A DNA stretch of 22,590 bases, taken from assembly GCA_002483425.1 (NCBI GenBank), contig DLHW01000059.1:55095-77684 (forward strand), written 5' to 3'. Of the stretch, positions 14,997 to 21,293 are shown piece after piece. The stretch's first letter is position 1; every line of letters starts with the position of its first letter. The stretch comes from Methylococcaceae bacterium UBA7658. GTDB lineage: Bacteria; Pseudomonadota; Gammaproteobacteria; Methylococcales; Methylomonadaceae. Below the pieces are notes generated by a model that searched no databases, was not told the origin of the DNA, and was given only the letters and a program-made list of their open reading frames with translations. The position numbers and the translations under genes were made by a program.

Positions 14997-15013
14997 GCAT
15001 CCTAACGGGCTAG
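14997..15013. repeat. Repeat fragment upstream of the DUF1640 gene, left copy
   Basis: GCATCCTAACGGGCTAG matches GCGTCCTATCGGGCTAG at 15460-15476 in 15 of 17 positions and in the same orientation. The two copies flank the DUF1640-like gene. Confidence 0.65.
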
Positions 15014-15106
15014 CACCCCTACCCATCCATGCATTAGAAATGAATATCGCTACCTTACAAACTATCCAGCATCGCTGATGTATTACGGTTAGTTACCCGT
15101 TATTTT

Positions 15107-15115
15107 TGCTATACT
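15107..15115 (+). promoter_or_regulatory. Extended -10 promoter candidate of the DUF1640 gene
   Basis: TGCTATACT contains an extended -10 (TGn-TATACT) 30 bases before the ATG at 15146. No clear -35 element is seen, which an extended -10 can tolerate. Confidence 0.45.
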
Positions 15116-15145
15116 GCGACCTGTTAATACTTATCGGTTATTGTC

Positions 15146-15382
15146 ATGTCAACCATTACATTCGATACCCTAAAGTTTGTTGAGAAACTCATTGCTGGCG
15201 GCGTTCCTGAAGCGCAAGCTGAAGCATTGGTGACCGCTTTTTCTGAAGCAATGGATTCGCAGTTAGCGGCAAAATCAGATATCAATCGCATAGAGCGCGA
15301 ATTGCTAGTCATCAAATGGATGGTGGGCTTAGTGCTGGGCGGCATTTTAACCTTAATTCTCAAAGCTTTTTTTCCGGTTTAA
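15146..15382 (+). CDS. Small DUF1640-like protein with C-terminal membrane helix
   Basis: 78 residues. The N-terminus STITFDTLKFVEKLIAGGVP, the alanine/glutamate-rich helix (EAQAEALVTAFSEAMDSQLA), a short coiled segment and a C-terminal membrane helix (about residues 57-75, MVGLVLGGILTLILKAFF) match the small bacterial DUF1640 (CCDC90-like) proteins. It is short for the group because the coiled coil between helix and anchor is reduced. Function is unknown. It stands between the second pilin and the pilin accessory gene with repeats on both sides, so it may have been inserted there. Confidence 0.8.
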   Translation: MSTITFDTLKFVEKLIAGGVPEAQAEALVTAFSEAMDSQLAAKSDINRIERELLVIKWMVGLVLGGILTLILKAFFPV

Positions 15383-15437
15383 CCCACCCACCAAGCACAT
15401 AACACAATAACCCAACGTGCGCTCGTGTTTTTCAATT

Positions 15438-15476
15438 GATGCGGTTCGCTGTGTTCACCGCGTCCTATCGGGCTAG
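15438..15476. repeat. REP-like hairpin and repeat tail, right copy
   Basis: GATGCGGT (15438-15445) pairs with ACCGCGTC (15457-15464, one G-T pair) around an 11-base loop, followed by the CCTATCGGGCTAG tail shared with the copy at 14997. It lies just before tfpZ and would be translated only if an unlikely upstream start were used. Confidence 0.7.
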
Positions 15477-15504
15477 GTGGCTTTTGAAACTATCAGTAAA
15501 CGCT

Positions 15505-16269
15505 ATGAACAATAATTTGAAAGACCGTTTTAATGCATTCTTGATCCATCTCGGTATTTCCGCTGCAATCGCCGCCTTAGCTTTGGTAGTGGTATTTTTT
15601 ATCTGGTACCCGGCGCCGCTGCATACTGCGGTGGGCGTTACCCAGATATTTCTGATTCTCCTGGCGGTGGATATCACCATAGGCCCGCTGCTAACGATGA
15701 TCGTTTTTAAAAAAGGTAAGAAATCCTTAGTATTCGACCTAACCGTCATTGCATTTTTGCAAATTGCGGCCTTAGTCTACGGTCTGCATACCGTGTTTGA
15801 AGGCCGCCCGGCCTTTGTGGTTTTCAGCGTGGATCGGTTTGAAGTCTCAAGAGCTTATGAAATCGACCCGAAAAGCGTGGAGACCGCAACAAAAGCCAAG
15901 AACGAGACGGCAAAAATCAGCTGGCTACAACCCAAATGGGTCGGGGCGCTTCCCGCCAAAGACCCGGATCGCCGCCAAAAAATAATGTTCGATTCGGTTC
16001 AAGGCGGTAACGATTGGCCGCAATTGCCGGAATTGTTTGTGCCGCTGGCCGACGTGAAGAAACAAATTCAAGAACGATCGAAAGCGCTAGCAGCTTTACG
16101 AAAGCTTCGCGGCAAAGACGCTCAAGCGTTAGCTGAGTTAAATGCTTGGAAAGATAATGAAGTCAAGTGGCTGCCGTTGGTCAGTAACGCTAAAAACATG
16201 ACCGTTTTAGTAGACGCCCAAACCGGCGAAGTCGTTAAAATTATCGATGTTAATCCTTGGGCGGATTAA
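15505..16269 (+). CDS. tfpZ: TfpX/TfpZ-family type IV pilin accessory protein
   Basis: 254 residues from ATG 15505. A longer in-frame version from 15436 would encode repeat sequence (FAVFTASYRARW), so it is rejected. Three hydrophobic segments lie in the N-terminal half: about residues 14-34, 43-66 and 73-98. They include the LLAVDITIGPLLT segment characteristic of TfpX/TfpZ proteins. The C-terminal half is soluble, with a Lys/Ala-rich helix (about 190-215) and the ending VLVDAQTGEVVKIIDVNPW. Family members are encoded beside pilin genes in Pseudomonas and relatives and tune assembly or surface display of the cognate pilin. Here it sits downstream of two pilins but is separated by the DUF1640 gene and repeats. 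The cognate pilin is probably one or both of these. Confidence 0.9.
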   Translation: MNNNLKDRFNAFLIHLGISAAIAALALVVVFFIWYPAPLHTAVGVTQIFLILLAVDITIGPLLTMIVFKKGKKSLVFDLTVIAFLQIAALVYGLHTVFEGRPAFVVFSVDRFEVSRAYEIDPKSVETATKAKNETAKISWLQPKWVGALPAKDPDRRQKIMFDSVQGGNDWPQLPELFVPLADVKKQIQERSKALAALRKLRGKDAQALAELNAWKDNEVKWLPLVSNAKNMTVLVDAQTGEVVKIIDVNPWAD

Positions 16270-16288
16270 TCTATAGATTCGACAAATT

Positions 16289-16690
16289 ATTGATTTTGTT
16301 TATGAGGTTTTAACTTCCGTTCGCCTTAAACCGGCCGGAAGGTTAACTTGATTCGACTTGCTTAGCATTTATAATCGATAGGGCGCTTGCGGCCTTGAAG
16401 GTATTTATAAAATTAACTTAACATGGCTATATACAAATCGCAGGTTTAACAGTTTTAAATTTAATGAAACTCTGTGAAGTTGATTCCGTTCATCCTGAGT
16501 CCTTCGGCTACGCTCAGGAGTGCCTTGTCGAAGGACTTAATCGGAGTTTGTTTAAGTGTCAAAGCTGTTGAATAAAAACAACTTGGTTAAATTAACCGGT
16601 GATATATAGAGCCATGTTAACTTAATTCGCAGATACCCTTTAGGTTACGAGGGCGTAACGGAAGTTAAACCCTCATAAAGCCGAATCGAT
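16289..16690. repeat. About 400-base nested imperfect palindrome
   Basis: Three nested pairs of arms are visible. Outer arms 16299-16325 and 16652-16679 match over about 27 bases with one mismatch and one indel, with weaker extension to 16289 and 16690. Middle arms 16411-16433 and 16603-16627 match with one mismatch and a two-base indel. Weaker inner arms run from AACAG (16448-16452) to CTGTT (16565-16569). The centre is a hairpin-forming dispersed repeat. The element fills the whole space between convergent tfpZ and the carbonic anhydrase gene and has no ORF. Confidence 0.8.
16485..16550. repeat. Dispersed repeat at the palindrome centre
   Basis: The stretch contains CCTGAG/CTCAGG (16494-16499, 16513-16518) and an alternative hairpin GTCCTTCG/CGAAGGAC (16499-16506, 16529-16536). 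The TTCATCCTGAG and CTTGTCGAAGGAC pieces match a motif dispersed through many proteobacterial genomes. A diverged inverted copy of part of it occurs at 14007-14030 (17 of 22 positions match). Confidence 0.7.
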
Positions 16691-16699
16691 AAGCTGAAA

Positions 16700-17281
16700 T
16701 TAGCAACACTTTCCGGCTTGAGTCGCAGCCGGTACTTCAATTAACCGGCCAGTCGAGCAATCGTAAATGTAACCGTAAATTGGGATATCGCCGGGAACTA
16801 AGGGGTGGTTTCTGATTCTGGAAACGTCTTCGGTAACACTTTCTTCTTGAGTTTTAATCGTTAACCAGTTGATGTACTTACCTTCATTGCAACCGGGGCC
16901 TTCGCAACAGTCGTGCCAGCCGTTTTCGTCGATGGACGCGGTTTTAAGGCTTTTCGATAACAAATCGCTCATGATTTCGTTGGTGAACAATTCCATGCCG
17001 CAATTGGTGTGATGAATAACAAACCATTCCTTGGTGCCCAGAAGCTTGTAAGAAATCACTAAACAACGGATCGCGTCGTCGCTGGCCCGGCCGCCGGCAT
17101 TCCGGATAACATGGGCGTCGCCTTCCGATAAACCGGCGTATTTGGCCGGATCCAAACGGGCGTCCATGCAGGTCAATATTGCAAATCGTCTCGCAGGCGG
17201 CAACGCTAAGGAGCCTTTATCGCCAAAATTGTTTACATAGTCTCTGTTTGCTGACAATACTTCATTAAGAATAGTGCTCAT
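16700..17281 (-). CDS. Beta-class carbonic anhydrase
   Basis: 193 residues; GGAG precedes the ATG. It interconverts carbon dioxide and bicarbonate. The zinc site of beta-carbonic anhydrases is complete: C38 in CMDAR with the D40-R42 dyad, and H91-x-x-C94 in HHTNCG. The VIRNAGGRASDD segment (58-69) is also characteristic, and the enzyme resembles the Rv1284-like subgroup. Unusual are the cysteine-rich insert near residue 124 (DCCEGPGC) and a CC pair at the C-terminus. The gene is divergent from a LysR regulator, which is a common regulator-target layout. Confidence 0.92.
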   Translation of the reverse strand: MSTILNEVLSANRDYVNNFGDKGSLALPPARRFAILTCMDARLDPAKYAGLSEGDAHVIRNAGGRASDDAIRCLVISYKLLGTKEWFVIHHTNCGMELFTNEIMSDLLSKSLKTASIDENGWHDCCEGPGCNEGKYINWLTIKTQEESVTEDVSRIRNHPLVPGDIPIYGYIYDCSTGRLIEVPAATQAGKCC

Positions 17282-17385
17282 ATCTTGCTCCGTTTATTAT
17301 TGTTGGGTGGATAATAAAAAGCCGCTTGGCCCTGCCTACTATAAGACATAAACCAAACGGCGTTAACTATCTCCGCTAATAAGTG

Positions 17386-17399
17386 TATACTCAAAGTAT
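17386..17399. promoter_or_regulatory. Dyad in the carbonic anhydrase/LysR divergent region
   Basis: ATACT-CAA-AGTAT (17387-17399) is a perfect dyad and the T at 17386 with A at 17398 fits a T-N11-A LysR box. TATACT at 17386-17391 may also be the -10 of the lysR-type gene. Such overlap would allow autorepression. Weak evidence. Confidence 0.4.
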
Positions 17400-17452
17400 G
17401 AGGTTTGGAATAGTCCTTTATATTTATAAAATATAAAATTTAAGTTTATAGT

Positions 17453-18376
17453 ATGGACAAACTAAATAACATGCAGGTATTTTGCCGGATTGTGGAATTA
17501 GGCACGTTCGCGGCGGTTGCCCGCGAGATGGATTTGTCGGCGATGATGATTAGCAAATACATTGCGCAATTGGAAGAATCCTTGGGGGTAGCGCTCCTGA
17601 ATAGAACGACCCGTAAAATCAGCTTAACGGAGGCGGGAGAAATCTACTATCATCGGAGCAAACAACTGCTTGACGACTTTTCCGAGTTGGACGAATCGAC
17701 CTCCCAGCTTGGCAGAAATGTTAAAGGAACTCTAAAAATAAGCGCTTCCATCGATTTCGGCGGACTGTATATGGTGCCGGCAATAGATGCTTATCAACAG
17801 TTGTATCCTGAGGTTAAGATCATGATGATCTTAAATAACAGCTATGTTAATTTGAGCGAGGGCAGTATCGATTTGGCTATTTTGGTTACCGATACCTTGG
17901 ATTTAGGTGTTGTCGCCAGAAAAATTGCCGAAACCCGGTTATGTACTTATGCGTCTCCAGATTACATTCGACAATACGGCGAACCGCGTTCGATTGAAGA
18001 TTTAAAGCATCATCACTGTTTATACAATACCGATACGCCGCATAAGGATTATTGGATTTTTAAAGTCGATGACGATGAGGTAAAAGTGAAAACCACTTGG
18101 ACTTTCGCTTCGAATAACGGCCGGGCATTGTGTCAGGGGGCTGCTCTGGGTATGGGGATAACGCAAGCGCCTGAGCTTTCGGTGGCTACTTATCTTGCGC
18201 AAGGTAAGCTTGTTGAAATCTTGCCGGAATACCGGATTCCGTCCCTGAATGTCTACGCCACTTATTTACCGCGCCGGTTTATGCCGGCCAAAATGACGAC
18301 GTTTGTGGATTTTTTGATCCGGCATTTTACCAAAATCGATATGCACGATTCCGCTAAAGCGCGTAATTTGCAATAA
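17453..18376 (+). CDS. LysR-family transcriptional regulator
   Basis: 307 residues. The N-terminal winged helix-turn-helix (about residues 1-60: MQVFCRIVELGTFAAVAREM, then MMISKYIAQLEESLGVALLNRTTRKISLTEAG) is the LysR pattern. The linker helix and an effector-binding domain (about 90-295) follow; this belongs to the CrgA/DmlR-like part of the family. The effector is unknown. It is transcribed away from the carbonic anhydrase gene, sharing a 171-base region, so that gene is its likeliest target. No ribosome binding site is obvious before the ATG at 17453. A strong hairpin follows at its end. Confidence 0.93.
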   Translation: MDKLNNMQVFCRIVELGTFAAVAREMDLSAMMISKYIAQLEESLGVALLNRTTRKISLTEAGEIYYHRSKQLLDDFSELDESTSQLGRNVKGTLKISASIDFGGLYMVPAIDAYQQLYPEVKIMMILNNSYVNLSEGSIDLAILVTDTLDLGVVARKIAETRLCTYASPDYIRQYGEPRSIEDLKHHHCLYNTDTPHKDYWIFKVDDDEVKVKTTWTFASNNGRALCQGAALGMGITQAPELSVATYLAQGKLVEILPEYRIPSLNVYATYLPRRFMPAKMTTFVDFLIRHFTKIDMHDSAKARNLQ

Positions 18377-18414
18377 TAAACTCACCGGAATCTATAGACC
18401 GGTGAGTTTATTTT
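18377..18414. terminator. Bidirectional terminator between lysR-type gene and aqpZ
   Basis: TAAACTCACCGG (18377-18388) pairs perfectly with CCGGTGAGTTTA (18399-18410), 12 bp with a ten-base loop, then TTTT. It begins right after the LysR stop and ends about ten bases before the convergent aqpZ stop. Confidence 0.88.
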
Positions 18415-18423
18415 GTTAGTCCT

Positions 18424-19119
18424 TTATTTTTCTTCGCAAGCGCACCCTAAATAACGGTAGATACCAGCGCCGAATAAAGCGCCGATAATGGGTGCTACCC
18501 AAAACAGCCAAAGTTGCGCGATTGCCCAGTCGCCGACATAAATGGCTACGCCCAGGCTTCTAGCCGGATTGACAGATGTGTTTGTCACGGGAATGCTGAT
18601 CAGGTGAATTAAAGTTAGACCCAAGCCGATTGCAACCGGTGCAAAACCTTGCGGTGCGCGAGCATCGGTTGACCCTAAAATAATCAGCAAGAACATCATG
18701 GTCATGACGACTTCGGTAACCAAAGCCGATGTTAAGGAATAGCCGCCGGGGGAGTGATCGCCGTAACCGTTCGATGCAAATCCGGCGGTGACATCGAAGC
18801 CGGCTTTTCCGCTCGCGATAAGGTATAACACACCGCCCGCGACAATTGCGCCCGCTACTTGAGCAACGATGTAAAAAGCGATTTTACCGGCGGGAAAGCG
18901 TCCGCCCGCCCATAAACCGATAGTTACAGCCGGGTTTAAATGGCAACCGGAAATATGTCCGATAGCATAAGCCATCGTCAGCACGGTTAACCCGAAAGCA
19001 AACGATACGCCCAACAAACCGATACCTACGTCAGGAAATGCGGCCGCCAGCACTGCGCTTCCGCAGCCGCCCAGAACTAACCAAAACGTCCCGAAAAACT
19101 CTGCTAAATACTGTTTCAT
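18424..19119 (-). CDS. aqpZ: Aquaporin Z water channel
   Basis: 231 residues, the same length as E. coli AqpZ and closely colinear with it. The two NPA pore motifs are at N62-A64 (HLNPAVT) and N184-A186 (SVNPARS). The aromatic/arginine filter is of the water-selective type: F42, H172, T181 and R187. Six membrane helices are implied. It is an inner-membrane channel for rapid water flow in osmotic response. It has its own promoter behind the rplS terminator, so it is not part of the ribosomal operon. The C-terminus carries two cysteines (GCAC), not typical of the E. coli protein. Confidence 0.97.
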   Translation of the reverse strand: MKQYLAEFFGTFWLVLGGCGSAVLAAAFPDVGIGLLGVSFAFGLTVLTMAYAIGHISGCHLNPAVTIGLWAGGRFPAGKIAFYIVAQVAGAIVAGGVLYLIASGKAGFDVTAGFASNGYGDHSPGGYSLTSALVTEVVMTMMFLLIILGSTDARAPQGFAPVAIGLGLTLIHLISIPVTNTSVNPARSLGVAIYVGDWAIAQLWLFWVAPIIGALFGAGIYRYLGCACEEK

Positions 19120-19179
19120 AAATGTCCCTCTCGTTTTGTTAAATTATTACCGGTGCGAAATTCAGTTGCACCAAGTCGA

Positions 19180-19208
19180 ATCATATCATCCGTTAATAGG
19201 GCATTCAA
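19180..19208 (-). promoter_or_regulatory. Sigma-70 promoter of aqpZ
   Basis: On the minus strand TTGAAT (19208-19203) and TATGAT (19185-19180) are 17 bases apart. Start would be near 19173, immediately before an inverted repeat GGTGC/GCACC (19152-19156, 19168-19172), which could be a leader hairpin or operator. Confidence 0.7.
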
Positions 19209-19241
19209 TTAAGAGTTATCCTGCCTTTGAGCCGGGCATAA

Positions 19242-19266
19242 AAAAGGCAACTTGAAGTTGCCTTTT
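19242..19266 (-). terminator. Terminator of the ffh-rplS operon
   Basis: AAAAGGCAAC and GTTGCCTTTT form a 10-bp hairpin with a five-base loop 26 bases past the rplS stop; on the minus strand it is followed by a T-run. Strong intrinsic terminator. Confidence 0.9.
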
Positions 19267-19291
19267 ATTGTTCTCGCTGAAAATAAGCGTT

Positions 19292-19633
19292 TTATAGCTT
19301 TTCTTTGATACGAGCGGCTTTTCCTGTCAGATCGCGCAAGTAATACAGCTTCGCCCTGCGAACATCGCCGCGGCGTTTGACTTGAATTTCGCTAATCAAT
19401 GGGCTGTGGGTTTGAAACACCCGTTCTACGCCGGTGCCATGGGATATTTTTCTGACGGTAAACGCGGAATTCAAACCGCGATTACGTTTAGCGATAACGA
19501 TGCCTTCGAACGCCTGAATCCGCTCGCGGTCGCCTTCTTTAACTCTGACTTGCACAACCACGGTATCGCCCGGACCGAAATCCGGCACTTGCTTAAGTTG
19601 TTCTTTTTCTAATTGATCAATGATGTTACTCAT
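19292..19633 (-). CDS. rplS: 50S ribosomal protein L19
   Basis: 113 residues, the standard length. It contains the conserved PDFGPGDTVVVQVRVKEGDR start and the VFQTHSPLI...VKRRGDVRRAKLYYLRDLTGKAARIKEK end. L19 sits at the 30S-50S interface. It is the last gene of the rpsP-rimM-trmD-rplS unit, 15 bases after trmD, and is followed by a terminator. Confidence 0.99.
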   Translation of the reverse strand: MSNIIDQLEKEQLKQVPDFGPGDTVVVQVRVKEGDRERIQAFEGIVIAKRNRGLNSAFTVRKISHGTGVERVFQTHSPLISEIQVKRRGDVRRAKLYYLRDLTGKAARIKEKL

Positions 19634-19648
19634 AATTCTACCTTCAAT

Positions 19649-20392
19649 TTAATCCAATTCTGTTTGATGTATAAATTCATTCAGCAGTTTTTGCTGCTCG
19701 TCGGTTAATTGTTTGTTCGCCAGCAAGTCCGGCCGTTTCCGCCACGTTTTACCCAAAGCTTGCTTCATCCGCCATTTATCGATACTGGCATGATTACCGC
19801 TAAGCAGAATAGCCGGCACCGCAACGCCGTTCACACATTCAGGTCTCGTATAATGAGGACAATCCAGCAAGCCGTCCACATGCGAATCTTGCTTTGCGGA
19901 GTCTTCGTCGCCCAATGCGCCCGGCAATAACCGCGTCACGGCGTCTATCACAACCAGCGCCGCCAATTCGCCGCCACTGATGACATAATCGCCAATCGAC
20001 CATTCTTCATCGCAAGCCGACTCGATAAACCGTTCGTCAATGCCTTCATACCGGCCTGCAATCATTATAAGTCGCGGCAATACGCTTGTTTCGGCGAGTA
20101 ATGCTTGGGTAACCGGTTTGCCTTGCGGACTTAAATACACAACTTTCGCGTCAACAGGGTTTGCTAGTCTTGCGGCGGTCAGGGCGTCGCGTAACGGCTG
20201 GTATTTCATTACCATGCCAGGCCCGCCGCCATAAGGCCGGTCATCTACCGTCTTATGCTTGTCGTAAGTGTAATCTCTTGGATTCCACGCCGACAGCTCA
20301 ATAATTCCTTGTTCTTTAGCTTTACCGGTTACCCCAAAACTGGCTACAGACAGCACCATCTCAGGGAACAGGGTAAGTACATCAAACCGCAT
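19649..20392 (-). CDS. trmD: tRNA (guanine-37-N1)-methyltransferase TrmD
   Basis: 247 residues. The enzyme methylates G37 next to the anticodon in tRNAs reading CNN codons, using S-adenosylmethionine bound in a trefoil knot, which prevents +1 frameshifting. Family landmarks are the MRFDVLTLFPEM start, the DDRPYGGGPGMVMK loop (about 50-63), GRYEGIDERFIE (about 113-124) and the knot segment IGDYVISGGELAALVVIDA. The start is eight bases after the rimM stop, as in other gammaproteobacteria. Confidence 0.99.
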   Translation of the reverse strand: MRFDVLTLFPEMVLSVASFGVTGKAKEQGIIELSAWNPRDYTYDKHKTVDDRPYGGGPGMVMKYQPLRDALTAARLANPVDAKVVYLSPQGKPVTQALLAETSVLPRLIMIAGRYEGIDERFIESACDEEWSIGDYVISGGELAALVVIDAVTRLLPGALGDEDSAKQDSHVDGLLDCPHYTRPECVNGVAVPAILLSGNHASIDKWRMKQALGKTWRKRPDLLANKQLTDEQQKLLNEFIHQTELD

Positions 20393-20400
20393 GACGGTAA

Positions 20401-20907
20401 TTAAAAGTCAGCGTCCCAATCGACAACCATTTTCTTTAGCGCAAGATCGATGGTTTTAACCGTTTGACCTTGTAAAAAAGGGATTGCGCGCTCCCGGTCG
20501 CCTTTAATCAGCAGAATGTCGTTAGCGCCTGTTTGCATTAAGTTTTCCACTACGCCCAGGTGCACACCGGTCATATTTTCTACGCTTAACCCTATTAAAT
20601 CGGCCCAATAAAACTCGTCGCGACCGGAAGGCGGCAATTGCGCGCGCGTTATGTAAATCTCCCAGCCGGTCAGTGTTAACGCTTGGTTCCGGTCGGAAAC
20701 ACCATCGAGTTGAACAATCACCCCTTTGCCTTGAGATTGACCGCCGGTTACCGTAACCGTTTTTTCTTGGCTATTTCTTTTGATTAGCCAATGCCTATAA
20801 CTCAGAATGTTGTCTTTCGGCTCGGTATATGAAAATATTTTTAACCAGCCTTTTATGCCGAAAACGCCGGAAATTTTGCCGACGTTAATCAGTTCTTGCT
20901 GTGACAA
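20401..20907 (-). CDS. rimM: 16S rRNA processing / 30S maturation factor RimM
   Basis: 168 residues. The N-terminal RimM domain starts at VGKISGVFGIKGWLKIFSYTE and the C-terminal PRC barrel begins around EFYWADLIGLSVENMTG (about 98-114). RimM binds S19 and assists maturation of the 30S head. It follows rpsP by five bases and precedes trmD, the canonical order. Confidence 0.98.
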   Translation of the reverse strand: MSQQELINVGKISGVFGIKGWLKIFSYTEPKDNILSYRHWLIKRNSQEKTVTVTGGQSQGKGVIVQLDGVSDRNQALTLTGWEIYITRAQLPPSGRDEFYWADLIGLSVENMTGVHLGVVENLMQTGANDILLIKGDRERAIPFLQGQTVKTIDLALKKMVVDWDADF

Positions 20908-20912
20908 ACTGC

Positions 20913-21164
20913 TTAAGCAGCGGCTTTTAACGCATCCTTTAACAGCTTAACAACGCGTTCCGAAGGTTGCGCGCCTTTAGATGTCCAGTAAGTTACTCGT
21001 TCCGTATCTAAAGATAACCTTTGTTCCTTACCGCGAGCGATGGGATTAAAAAAACCCACGCGTTCGATATAGCGGCCATCGCGTCCGTTTCTGCTGTCGG
21101 TAACGACAACATGGTAGAAAGGGCGGTTTTTAGCGCCGCCTCTGGAGAGACGAATTGTTACCAT
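20913..21164 (-). CDS. rpsP: 30S ribosomal protein S16
   Basis: 83 residues, close to the E. coli length of 82. It begins MVTIRLSRGGAKNRPFYHVVV and contains DSRNGRDGRYIERVGFFNP and LDTERVTYWTSKGAQPSERV, all highly conserved in S16. It opens the ribosomal part of the operon; a promoter candidate lies just upstream. Confidence 0.99.
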   Translation of the reverse strand: MVTIRLSRGGAKNRPFYHVVVTDSRNGRDGRYIERVGFFNPIARGKEQRLSLDTERVTYWTSKGAQPSERVVKLLKDALKAAA

Positions 21165-21205
21165 CTTATGTCCTCAAAAACATTTAGCTAAAATTTAATC
21201 GGCCT

Positions 21206-21233
21206 ATTGTACGCGAAATGCCGAATAAGTGAA
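21206..21233 (-). promoter_or_regulatory. Candidate promoter upstream of rpsP
   Basis: On the minus strand TTCACT (21233-21228) and TACAAT (21211-21206) are 16 bases apart, about 40 bases before the rpsP ATG. It would let rpsP-rimM-trmD-rplS be transcribed apart from ffh. Confidence 0.5.
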
Positions 21234-21263
21234 GAATAAATTGAATTTTAATGAAAAAACATT

Positions 21264-21293
21264 TGAGACCGCAAATTTTATTTTATCGTCTCA
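21264..21293 (-). terminator. Weak hairpin at the ffh 3' end
   Basis: TGAGAC and GTCTCA (21264-21269 and 21288-21293) form a 6-bp stem overlapping the ffh stop, followed on the minus strand by ATGTTTTTT. The loop is long (18 bases), so partial termination at best. Confidence 0.35.

Noticed and set aside
15436..15504. N-terminal extension of the pilin accessory protein
   Set aside because: The extra 23 codons translate a REP-like repeat, and the family N-terminus begins at 15505.
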